From Isoperla grammatica (taxonomy: Eukaryota; Arthropoda; Insecta; Plecoptera; Perlodidae), in NCBI GenBank assembly GCA_945910005.1, contig OX246743.1:13932587-13996586 (forward strand): 64,000 bases of DNA, written 5' to 3'. Made by a program: the position numbers and the translations under genes. Position 1 is the first letter of the stretch, and every line of letters starts with the position of its first letter. Positions 11,037-20,354 of this stretch are shown here, piece by piece. The notes beneath the pieces were generated by a model that saw only the letters and a program-made list of their open reading frames with translations, searched no databases and was not told the DNA's origin.

Positions 11037-11649
11037 GGCCTGCATTTAAACGACGTCTTGTGGCCGAGGTGCATTTCGTTTTTCGTCTCAGAAATTCCTT
11101 TTAAGTGTATTTTCCAGGACTTCGGCCAGTTAACCTCTTCAGCGGGCTCACATGCCAACTAGGGCCACTACTATGTGCAAGACCCGCCCCAAACATGCGT
11201 CCCCTGTAGCCCCCACGTTTCGCATGGCCGACTCGTTTGCCTGATAGAAATTTTGCAACCATGCTGTTAAATCTTTCAGCCTGATTGTCATGTTAAAACG
11301 AAGAGTGTCTGCTGTTCTGACAACGTAATTTCAGATGAGACAATACATCTTTCAGCAAACCGCACTCTTCCATCACTGGTACGTAGTTGTGTTCCTTTTC
11401 GTCCTGCTTCCTCTTACAATAACCATTGGAGGAATGTTCATCCTGAGGCCGATATTGTGAGTGGTCGCCGAATACGTGCCTGAAACAACGTGTGACAATA
11501 ATAATATGGCTCATAACAATAAAAATAATGACGATAATAACAATGGCACGTGTGTGTGTGTGTGTGGCAACTTAGGCCTACCTGGGTTCATTACGAAGAT
11601 CCTCTTGAAGCGTCTTCACATCTTGATGAACACAAGCCTGTCGTTGGGC

Positions 11650-11722
11650 ACTTGGCGCGGCAGTTGTCAGGCGCGGCATTTGTCAGGCGCGGCAGTTGTC
11701 AGGCGTGGCAGTTGTTAGGCGC
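11650..11722. repeat. Short tandem repeat, about 17 bp, 4-5 units
   Basis: Units of the form GGCGCGGCAGTTGTCA repeat with small changes. Confidence 0.85.
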
Positions 11723-12805
11723 GGCAGCTTATCACTCAGCACTTTTCGCACTTCCGAATCATACTTCATGTCTTTTTTCAGTGCATGAAGTTTTCAGGTA
11801 TAACATCTAACACCATGGTTGGCACATTCGATATTTATATCACTTCTTCCATACGAGACGGACTTTTTAATTCGTGTGTACACTCTCGAGTCCCCATACC
11901 CTGTAACAAGTTAAAAGTTGGAATCACAAATTGTTTTTTTTTTTTACTAATTAATATTACATTTCAATGATATTTCGGTTATAAATTATTAACTCATGTA
12001 AATACCTATGTAGTATCTGTAACGTAAGCCATGCTGTTCATTACTTCTGTTTAATCCTTCCACTATTATGTCTGTTTCCATTCCCGTAGATAGGCCTGTA
12101 TAATTTTTGAAACATTTATGCTCGGGTGCATTTTCTCTTACTGGATTATTCTCGTGTTTCAAACACACGTAACGGTTCTTATTACGGACGCGTATAAACA
12201 ACAATTGTTTAGTTTTGGCACCGATTACGCAGGCCTATAAACAAAAGAAAACATATAAAAAAAATAAATCTTCAATTTATCCATATTGATACATATATAT
12301 TGATATGCAAGGGGCTAATTTCTATTGTGAAAGTAAAGAAATAAGTATATTCTTACAACTCCAGCGGATGCTGAAAATGAGTTGCTGTATGTCCTCATGC
12401 ACCAGCCGCCATCGCCTACTACCATGGTCTCGGGAACGCCATTTACAACGAGTCCTTTGGCGATACCAATCTCTGACTAGAGCTTGCCAGCATAAGCCAT
12501 TTTTTCGTCCAGGTGTGCTTCCCAAGTATGAAAATACAATCAAGGGTTGAGAGACGTCAAATTGAAAGATGACTTTAATTCACCGCTATGAAGTATTGAT
12601 ACTTTACCTCAAAAACAGTGCTCTCACATCTCGTGTATGTTGTTTGTTGTCGTGTGGTATGCAAAAGGAACGCATTCCTTTTAACCGGTTTGGCAAAACA
12701 TTAAAATGAAAGTAGAGCAAACATCTGCTTGATCCAACACATCGTAACACAAGGTCATGACTTCACTATAAATGCCTGAATTCATTCTTCCCTAAACATC
12801 GAAAA

Positions 12806-13039
12806 AGAGACCCTGTCCCTTTCCCCCCCACTGTCCCACTGAATATTTATCCTCCCACTTGGCCCTGCCCTCCCTTGCTGGACTCCCGTATGACGACCCA
12901 CGCGACGTACAAAAGATCTGATTCGGATGTGGCTTTATTCTTCATCATCATCTTTTTCATCTTCATTATCACCCGCTCATCGTCTCGATAAGCCATAGTT
13001 GCACAAATATGAGACGTTAAGCTCCATTAATCAATCAAT
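12806..13039 (+). mobile_element. Family A short retroposon, 5'-truncated
   Basis: The copy begins within head A (AGAGACCCTG) and runs to the tail. It is flanked by a 16-bp duplication (CCCTAAACATCGAAAA at 12790-12805 and 13040-13055), proving a single retroposition. It landed at the stop codon end of the Harbinger transposase remnant. Confidence 0.9.
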
Positions 13040-13735
13040 CCCTAAACATCGAAAATTCTGTCCTGCCAGCCAACGCTGCCTTCATTCCAGAAGTACCGCA
13101 TGTACTCGTCCCTAACAGTAGCAGCATTTCTGGCATGATTGTTACCTCCTTGGTGATAAAGTGGTTGAAACTCATCCATCTGCATATCCCGTCCTGGTCG
13201 GTAGCCGTGTTCACCTTCACGGTCAACAAGGTGAGCAGGACAGGACGAATTTTACCTCTTTTTTTGCAGAAAGTTATGAAGGCATATTGTGGCCTTGACA
13301 ATAGCATCCACTGTTGTTACTGTACCTTAAATCGCTTTCCTATATATACGCCAGCGGGATGCCAGGATACCAAACGAATTTTCAATCACCCTTCGAGCCC
13401 TACTTAAACGATAATTAAAGATCCTTTTTTGGGGTAACAAGCCTCTGCTGGGGAACGGTCTCATGATGTTAACCCTCAAGGAAAACGCTTCATCTGCAGT
13501 GAATACAGGGGAGGGGGTAGATTATAGCCAAACAAATTCATTGCTTCAGGAAGTGGTAAGCTGTTGTCAAGAACTGCTTGGCCAAAATTCCAGTTGCTAA
13601 ATGTTCTGCTGTCATTTTGGCGGCCTTGTGCACCGATGTCAACCCTGGTGAAGCAATAGTTGTGCGGTGGTCTTTCTTATAATTAAAGAAAGTTGAGTCT
13701 GAGCTTTCAGGTGCCTGAAAAGAGGCAAAAATTAA
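13040..13735 (-). pseudogene. PIF/Harbinger transposase remnant (HARBI1-like)
   Basis: On the minus strand three blocks appear in order: VDIGAQGRQNDSRTFSNWNF with [28 protein letters not shown] with [20 protein letters not shown] and [10 protein letters not shown]; then ARNAATVRDEYMRYFWNEGS with QDRIFDV and stop. GAQGRQNDSRTF, the DEAFxLR block (catalytic Asp) and [16 protein letters not shown] are the classic DDE_4 signature of PIF/Harbinger elements. The middle and last blocks are in different frames and part of the N-terminal half is lost. A family A retroposon lies exactly at the end of the frame. Confidence 0.85.
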
Positions 13736-13821
13736 ATTCCGTAGGTAGACAGTACAGTAGTAAGTAACTTTTTAAAAGTAGGCAGTGAAATTCAAAATGT
13801 TATAAAATTAGGCCTACTGTA

Positions 13822-14079
13822 GCAGACGAAGTGCAGTCCAAACCCCAATCCCCTTTCCCCCCCACTGTCCCATTGAATATTTCTCCTCCCACTTGGCCCT
13901 GCCCTCCCTTGCTGGGCTCCCGTATGACGACCCACGCGACGTACAATAGATCTGATTCGGATGTGGCTTTATTCTTCATCATCATCTTTCTCATCTTCAT
14001 TATCACCCGCTCATCGTCTCGATTAGCCATCGTTGCATAAATATGAGACGTTAAGCCCCAATAATCAATCAATCAATGT
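13822..14079 (+). mobile_element. Family B short retroposon, 5'-truncated
   Basis: It starts at CAGACGAAGTGCAGTCC inside head B and is complete through the tail and AATC repeats. Confidence 0.85.
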
Positions 14080-14089
14080 AATTATATAA

Positions 14090-15086
14090 CTTTTTTTTTT
14101 CGAAAAAGGTAATGAAATCATGTACTCTGTTGCAATTTTTCTTTTCATAATGTAGGCATTGACAATGCACATGTCAATGAAATGGAAAAGTATCCTGTGC
14201 CACCACTTGTGCACACCTCCTGCTGATGCCATAATTGGTCTTAAGTTGATCGAACTTATCGACCCCATTCATGTGATTGTTATAATCTTTTACCATCATT
14301 GGACATGGAATTTATGTAACTTGGCCGTTCCTTTCTCGTCGATTGATGTGCTCAGATATCTGGGGATCGTAGAAGTTAGACAGAAGGTAGACTGACCGGT
14401 TATCTCTCCATTTGACCATAGCAATGCCAGTGTGGCTAACTTTCCAGTCATACTCGCCTCTCTGTAAACCCTTATCTTGTTTTAGTTGTGGCAAGTGTTT
14501 GCGGTTTGAAACCACTGTGCCACAAGCGTAGATATGATTTTCCTTAAGATCAATTAGCAATGCGTATGAGTTAAAATAATTGTCAACATATAAATGGTGG
14601 TTCACACCATGATATCCTACGCACAAATCTTTAACAACTCTCGCACCGAGACACAGGTTTCAACTGTGTTTCCTACTTTCACAGTGTAGATTTGAAACTT
14701 CAACACATAACCATCTTTATCGCACAACAACCACACTTTGTAGCTTCTTCTTTGGCGTTTACTGTTTCAAGGAGCTTCGCCCTTTGAACTTAATCATTGA
14801 TTCGTCTATTACTAAAATTTGACCAGGATTTAAGCATTTTTTAAGATTGTCTGAAATCATTGTAATTAGTGGCCTGACTTTAGACAGTTTGTCAGTTCCT
14901 CGTGCAGGTTGGAGAGTATTACCATTAATGTGGATGTGTGATAGTATCCACCCAAACCTGTTAACTGTCATAAGACTAGAAATGTATCCATCGTGAATGT
15001 CTGGTGCAGAACACCAATAGTCCCTATAGCTGGGTAGGCGTTTTATAGCAATCAATATATTCCTTCCAAGAAATGTTCTTATCTAT
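14090..15086 (-). pseudogene. piggyBac transposase remnant (PGBD-like)
   Basis: Segments in order: RTFLGRNILIAIKRLPSYRD with YW; ISSLMTVNRFGWILSHIHIN; QILVIDESMIKFKGRSSLKQ (first catalytic Asp); RSYKVWLLCDKDGYVLKF; HHLYVDNYFNSYALLIDLKE (second Asp); HMNGVDKFDQLKTNYG (third Asp region); and KWWHRILFHFIDMCIVNAYI. All three acidic positions remain, but at least three frame changes and an internal stop separate the blocks, and no N-terminus or TTAA-flanked ends were found. It is an old autonomous copy that decayed in place. It lies next to the 69-bp coding minisatellite on the same strand, but I see no proof that the two were one gene. Confidence 0.85.
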
Positions 15087-15102
15087 TATATCATTGTGTT
15101 TA

Positions 15103-16548
15103 TCATTTTTGGTCTATAAGTTTCTTGCAAATGGATGGTGGAAAATCTTGCGCCTCCAGAAACTTAACAATAACAATACTTAACAATAACTTGTTAATCA
15201 GGAGTGAACTCAACGATTTACTCGAAGAACTTGTTGAGCTTGTAGCAGTGGTGGCTCGTGCTAGAAGCTGCGGAGCTGCAGCACCCCCTTTAGCCTCGGC
15301 GGCGTCTCCCTTTGGAGGCGGCGTTACGGGCACGCCGGATGGCCCCGCAACCATGGCTTTAGCCTCGGCGGCGTCTCCCTTTGGAGGCAGCGGCACGGGC
15401 ACGCCGGATGGCCCCGCAACCATGGCTTTAGCCTCGGCGGTGTCTCCCTTTGGAGGCGGCAGCACGGGCACGCCGGATGGCCCCGCAACCATGGCTTTAG
15501 CCTCGGCGGCGTCTCCCTTTGGAGGCGGCGGCACGGGCACGCCGGATGGCCCCGCAACCATGGCTTTAGCCTCGGCGGCGTCTCCCTTTGGAGGCGGCGG
15601 CACGGGCACGCCGGATGGCCCCGCAACCATGGCTTTAGCCTCGGCGGCGTCTCCCTTTGGAGGCGGCGTTACGGGCACGCCGGATGGCCCCGCAACCATG
15701 GCTTTAGCCTCGGCGGCGTCTCCCTTTGGAGGCGGCAGCACGGGCACGCCGGATGGCCCCGCAACCATGGCTTTAGCCTCGGCGGTGTCTCCCTTTGGAG
15801 GCAGCGGCACGGGCACGCCGGATGGCCCCGCAACCATGGCTTTAGCCTCGGCGGCGTCTCCCTTTGGAGGCGGCGTTACGGGCACGCCGGATGGCCCCGC
15901 AACCATGGCTTTAGCCTCGGCGGTGTCTCCCTTTGGAGGCGGCGTTACGGGCACGCCGGATGGCCCCGCAACCATGGCTTTAGCCTCGGCGGCGTCTCCC
16001 TTTGGAGGCGGCGTTACGGGCACGCCGGATGGCCCCGCAACCATGGCTTTAGCCTCGGCGGCGTCTCCCTTTGGAGGCAGCGGCACGGGCACGCCGGATA
16101 GCCCCGCAACCATGGCTTTAGCCTCGGCGGCGTCTCCCTTTGGAGGCGGCGGCACAGGCACGCCGGATGGCCCCGCAACCATGGCTTTAGCCTCGGCGGC
16201 GTCTCCCTTTGGAGGCAGCGGCACGGGCACGCCGGACGGCCCCGCAACCATGGCTTTAGCCTCGGCGGCGTCTCCCTTTGGAGGCGGCGGCACGGGCACG
16301 CCGGATGGCCCCGCAACCATGGCTTTAGCCTCGGCGGCGTCTCCCTTTGGAGGCGGCGGCACGGGCACGCCGGATGGCCCCGCAACCAGGGATTCATTCT
16401 CGTTTGCAGCCGTGTTCGCAACTTCCTCGACGCTCTTCGTAACGCCGTCGTCGAAGGTAACTTTCCGCGGTCGGCAACAGCTGTTCGGAACCTTAAGCCT
16501 AAGAAACGGGTACTTTCCATGGCAGTGACGTGATGCAATTTGGTCCAC
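15103..16548 (-). CDS. Open frame of Pro/Ala-rich 23-residue repeats (doubtful gene)
   Basis: The frame has no ATG at its start in this sequence (GTG at 16548). It begins with a unique stretch, RPRKVTFDDGVTKSVEEVAN, then about 16 copies of a 23-residue unit containing AGPSGVPVPPPPKGDAAEAK. It ends with a Ser-rich region and KFLEAQDFPPSICKKLIDQK. The unit is low-complexity and probably disordered. The other strand is also open for 467 codons through the repeat, as expected for a stop-free 69-bp unit, so openness is weak evidence. The unique ends look more protein-like on the minus strand. Confidence 0.35.
   Translation of the reverse strand: MDQIASRHCHGKYPFLRLKVPNSCCRPRKVTFDDGVTKSVEEVANTAANENESLVAGPSGVPVPPPPKGDAAEAKAMVAGPSGVPVPPPPKGDAAEAKAMVAGPSGVPVPLPPKGDAAEAKAMVAGPSGVPVPPPPKGDAAEAKAMVAGLSGVPVPLPPKGDAAEAKAMVAGPSGVPVTPPPKGDAAEAKAMVAGPSGVPVTPPPKGDTAEAKAMVAGPSGVPVTPPPKGDAAEAKAMVAGPSGVPVPLPPKGDTAEAKAMVAGPSGVPVLPPPKGDAAEAKAMVAGPSGVPVTPPPKGDAAEAKAMVAGPSGVPVPPPPKGDAAEAKAMVAGPSGVPVPPPPKGDAAEAKAMVAGPSGVPVLPPPKGDTAEAKAMVAGPSGVPVPLPPKGDAAEAKAMVAGPSGVPVTPPPKGDAAEAKGGAAAPQLLARATTATSSTSSSSKSLSSLLINKLLLSIVIVKFLEAQDFPPSICKKLIDQK
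15282..16392. repeat. 69-bp minisatellite, about 16 units
   Basis: The unit contains TTTAGCCTCGGCGGCGTCTC, CCTTTGGAGGCGGCGGCACG and GGCACGCCGGATGGCCCCGC. Most differences are GGCGGC/GGCAGC/GGCGTT in one codon block. Unit length is divisible by 3 and frames stay open on both strands. Confidence 0.95.
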
Positions 16549-16999
16549 ATACGTTTACCACGCAAATCTGAGGTCGAATGAAGCGTGCTGGCACGGCTTC
16601 CCACCCTGCCGAGCTGGGATCGAACTTAGGTGTTTATCACAGAAATTAACGTTTAGCTGTTTCACTTCACCGTGTTGCAACTGTAGACCCGATGGACCAG
16701 GCTGGGGACTGACTCTCCATGGGCGCCTCAGTCGCCACATTCTTGTAGGTATGTGTCTGACCCCACGTCTAGGCCTATACTTAATGATGTTACGTTTAGC
16801 TGTTTCACTTAACCGTGTACCACTCAGAAGCCTTTTTTTTCAAATAGCAATCTGTCAAACTTGTTTATTTGAGTAGCCTTAACACAGTCAAACTTAAGTC
16901 AAAGTTTCTTTGCATAGACAAAATAATCCGGTGTAACCTGTCATCCTCAAACTGTAAAACCCGTTTGATATGATCATCAATCTTAACTGTAGCACTCGA
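16549..16999. other. No gene recognised
   Basis: A minus-strand open frame at 16555-16740 has no family I recognise. TAGGCCTA occurs once. Nothing else is seen. Confidence 0.4.
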
Positions 17000-17420
17000 C
17001 TATAAGTGTTTTGAAAACTTAACTCCCAGCTTATTAATGAAATTTGTAAGAGTTACGGGGCGCTTTGAATCTGCATGGAATCCACCAACACCTCAGAGTA
17101 ATACCTGAGAGTGTTTCGTAGACTCCCAGGGCATTCAATATTCCACAAGTAAAACATTGCTTCTATAGCATCAAACCCAAGCGTCAAACTGCGCTTGAAT
17201 CTGCAGGGAATCCACCACCCCCTCAAGAGTAATACCTGAGAGTGTCGCGTAGACTCCCAGGGAATTCAATATTCCACAAGTAAAACATTGCTACTATAGC
17301 ATCAAACCCAAGCGCCAAAGTTTGCGCGGTTTTGCAGATGATGTTGTGTTCCGAAATCAGCTTCACTTGTGGCCCCTCAAATAAGATGACCATATCAGTG
17401 AAAATTGGCCTCATGTATGG
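17000..17420 (-). pseudogene. C-terminal exon of an unnamed animal gene family
   Basis: The minus strand encodes PYMRPIFTDMVILFEGPQVK, LALGFDAIVAMFYLWNIEFP and GSLRDTLRYYS, then, after a frame change, PVTLTNFINKLGVKFSKHL and stop. The pattern (two hydrophobic strands, an I/V-E-G turn, N-x-x-YP/FP then an L-R-x-T-L block) resembles the end of a widespread uncharacterised family in fish and marine invertebrates, the same family as the exons at 62.4-63.1 kb. This is recognition by eye, without a search. The tandem duplication here repeats the LRDTLRYYS segment and breaks the frame. Confidence 0.4.
17060..17322. repeat. Two tandem units of about 131 bp
   Basis: GTAATACCTGAGAGTGT and AATATTCCACAAGTAAAACA each occur twice about 131 bp apart with a few substitutions. 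Confidence 0.9.
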
Positions 17421-17705
17421 AAATGGCAGCTTCCTGTGCTACATAACATAACAAAACACAAGAAAAAGTTCGTTCAAAAATGTAAAAGAATGTAAAGGCA
17501 TTGCGGTGCAACAGTTTGGTAATGTGGCAACACAGCTGCGGTAGAGCGCAACGTGGCATCGTCGGAGTCAAACTCGCTCTCCACACCTTTCGTTCTCCAC
17601 ACTAATTCAAAACTGTGCCCATATACATGTACTGCCATCTGCACAAAAGATGGTAGTGCATGGATGGGGGTGCAACTGTTTGTCTCTGGCAGAACTTTTG
17701 GTAAC

Positions 17706-17894
17706 TCAGTCCGTGTTAATATGTTCCATTCTTTTGAGGTGTTTAGTGTAGTGGTCGAGAAACAACTGTTGGGATTTATTTAATTCTTGGACCGCAGGAT
17801 TGTAGCGTTTCCTGGCTTTTAGAAGCTGGATATTCTCTCTCGGGATGGGCTCGAGTAACTCGCCATGCTGCGGTACGCCCATGTTTGGATCCAT
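17706..17894 (-). CDS. Short open frame, function unknown
   Basis: The frame starts at ATG and encodes 62 residues, charged and helical in appearance (PRENIQLLKARKRYNPAVQE, LFLDHYTKHLKR). I do not recognise it. It could be an exon of a DNA-binding or element-derived protein. Confidence 0.25.
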   Translation of the reverse strand: MDPNMGVPQHGELLEPIPRENIQLLKARKRYNPAVQELNKSQQLFLDHYTKHLKRMEHINTD

Positions 17895-18439
17895 TATTTC
17901 TCGTCGACCTGTGGTTACTGGTTGGTGTGGTTCAATGTTCGGTGTAACAAAGCATCAAGGTGGGGGCTGCGACTACATCTTCCTGTTCTTCTTTAAGTTC
18001 TAAAATTTTTATGAAGATGCATATATATATATTATCTATAGCCTTTATCTATCAACCTAACCACTTACACTAGAGGGAGTCACGATGACACTCTAGCTGT
18101 CACCGGAGTACGATACACATCAGTGTCGCGCATGCGTACTCCACGGCAATAAACATCACTTTGCATGTTACAATGCGCGATGGATGGAAACAACCATGTT
18201 CTAAAGAACCCAAATGATGCACAATTGAAAGGTAGATACAAGGCAATCAGAAATCGATTAAGTGGTATTAATTAGAGGGCAAAGGAACAACATTACAATG
18301 GAAACGTCCGCGAGCGGCTTCCGGAGTTCCTGGATTTACAAGTAATGATTCTGCCGGTCCATTTCGAGACTTGTATACATCTTGAACAGTTGGTTGAATG
18401 TATGTATGTGTGTATGTTTGTCCTTAACACATTACTACA

Positions 18440-18805
18440 CCATTCATATGATTGCGATGAAACTTTGGTGAGTTGTTATGCGCACGCCCGCGATGGTTTC
18501 TGAATGATAACAACCCCCCCCCCCCCCAACCCCCTCTCACCAACCCACCACCACTGAGACGCCAACATGCAATAATGCGTTTCATTAGATTGCAATACAA
18601 CTTTGGTGAGTTATTGTGCGCACGTCTGCGAAGGTTTCTGAATGAGTACCACCCCCCCCCCCCCACCACCCCTCCCTCCTTCGTGTACCACCAGACGGAA
18701 AAATATATTGTCTGTGAAAAAGCCCCACAATAAAAGAATGTATACATAAAACACTATTTCTTTCAGTGTCATTGCAACGCATGCCGGGTTTGCTAGTTGT
18801 TCTGT
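18440..18805 (-). repeat. Duplicated unit with long C runs, Helitron-like end
   Basis: AACTTTGGTGAGTT, a GCGCACG block and GGTTTCTGAATGA occur twice, about 141 bp apart, each followed by a run of C on the plus strand. The region ends at CATGCCGGGTTTGCTAG. The CTAG end after a short G+C stretch is reminiscent of Helitron 3' termini, but no partner terminus was identified. Confidence 0.4.
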
Positions 18806-19578
18806 AAAAATAACGAAATACGTGTGTTTACTATTTTGTTTGCCACAATAATTGTATGAAATCCTAAAAATCCACGTGAGCGAAGCCACGGCAAACAATT
18901 GCTCGTAAATTAATAAAAACACATAACTCCACTTTTTGCTGTTTTAAAAATAAATTGTAGGAAAAAATAAAACCACTTTCAAACACCTTCAGTAATCACA
19001 ATATGAATACGCATAGTCATAAGTGATGCCTAGTACATGTGGCCGACATAGCCACAAAAGTTACTAGTTTGATGTGGTCAAAAAAAAAATTAAATACAAG
19101 GAAAAAACTTAGTTTGGCTAGGCACACACAGCGTGGAACAGACGAGCCGAGGTTCCAGGAGCAATTTGCGCCTCTTTAAGAGTTGCTTTCAATTGGAGCA
19201 CCCTCTTCTCTGTTCTCTGGTTCCTGTGGCTAATATGACCACGTGACTAGTAAAATACACCGTCGCGTAACGACCCTCGTGCTCTACAGTTGTTACCCGA
19301 CAGTGTAAATATTTTACACCTCTAACAGTAGAATTGCACTTCTACAACTGCTTATTTTCGTAATCGAGAAGCCCTGTAACCTTCGAACTTTGAAGAATCT
19401 TCATTCCAGCTCATTATCCCAAAACGTCCGACAAGGAACTGGCTACTGTTGAGCCTGGCATGACCAAAACATGCCCGCAAAGTTGGGGAGCTATACCAGT
19501 TACCTCTCTCTTCTTGCAAATTTGAAATTCTAGGACAATTATTTAAGAAAGAGAACAAAACGTTTTTGGGCTTGAGCT
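18806..19578. other. No gene recognised; left flank of the gypsy insertion
   Basis: A minus-strand frame at 19352-19558 is open but not recognised. The target site AGCT of the LTR element is 19575-19578. Confidence 0.4.
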
Positions 19579-20295
19579 TGTGATGTGGCTAAAATAGCCG
19601 GGGTGTCGGAATCCTGACTGGTGGAGGAATAGGAGTTCACTAATATATATATTCTTAAGCCTACCTATATCGTAGGCTAAACACTCACACAATTAACGTA
19701 AACGCTAGAGACATACAAATACATATGTATTCCCCAAATGGGTGTACTCATCCATTGAAGAGGTTATTCCGTTGACCCGTTGACGGGAGTCCAGGAGAAA
19801 TCCAGATGCCGGACTGTAGTTGGCGCTGTCGTGGCGATCGTCCTCCCGTCGGAACACAGTCCCGACAGTTATGTGGAGCAACGGATGCAGCTCACGAAAT
19901 GGTACAGCACGAACACTCGGAACACAGTTCCGAATTGGCACAGTATACGGCAACACGATATCGGAACACAGTTCACGATAGAACACGGTATTATCACAAC
20001 CGTGATTGGAACACAGTTCCGAAATGGTTTGGTATGATAAATATATATGAACACAGTTCACTAAATCAAAACAAACTTACTATTTGACTTCCTTTCTTTA
20101 TTATTAAACTCACAAGATCACAATCCGATCATCCGTACAAGGAGCAGAAAAACAAGTGAAGTCCTCTCCAGGAATCAAAAAAACAACAATGAATAACAAA
20201 GAAGTTACAACAAAGATATGTTAGTCGATCAAACCTCAATACATACAATATAGGTGGCTGTGGAGGTGTGGTCGGAAACGCTGGTTACCATTACA
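19579..20295 (-). repeat. 3' LTR (element orientation)
   Basis: It contains several spaced copies of GGAACACAGT, one extra 29-bp segment relative to the other LTR, and the polypurine tract immediately inside. Confidence 0.93.
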
Positions 20296-20306
20296 GCCCC
20301 CCACTG
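20296..20306 (-). other. Polypurine tract
   Basis: On the minus strand AGTGGGGGGC abuts the 3' LTR, the normal position of the plus-strand primer. Confidence 0.75.
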
Positions 20307-20354
20307 AAAAAACTCGGTCTTGCGGACGGCAAGATGAGTGTTTTAAGTAATCTG

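Larger units (their letters stand above)
10850..12525 (-). pseudogene. Mutator-like transposase-domain gene remnant, several exons
   Basis: Going down the minus strand: 12520-12370 encodes GLVVNGVPETMVVGDGGW and SNSFSASAGV and ends at GTT/GTAAGA. An exon after TTGTTTATAG encodes ACVIGAKTKQLLFIRVRNKN, HKCFKNYTGLSTGMETDIIV and HGLRYRYYIG, ending at ATAG/GTATTT. A third, after GTTTCAG at about 11480, encodes HVFGDHSQYRPQ and then, across two frame changes, QAERFNSMVAKFLSGKRVGH and SSGPSWHVSPLKRLTGRSPG. These blocks occur in order in the Mutator-like transposase domain of invertebrate proteins. One in-frame TAG in the first block and two frameshifts in the third show that it is broken. The C-terminal GPDREYGPLA is tandemly duplicated. 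Confidence 0.7.

Noticed and set aside
13800..14072. Recurring minus-strand frames across SINEs (for example at 13800, 26883, 33608, 35847, 47013 and 52922)
   Set aside because: They are antisense readings of family A/B bodies that repeat at each copy and carry no domain.
15125..16528. Long plus-strand open frame (467 codons)
   Set aside because: It is the antisense of a stop-free 69-bp repeat. Its flanks do not look protein-like.
18440..18805. Helitron
   Set aside because: A CTAG-type end is suggestive, but no 5' TC end, Rep or helicase sequence is seen. Kept only as a low-confidence repeat.
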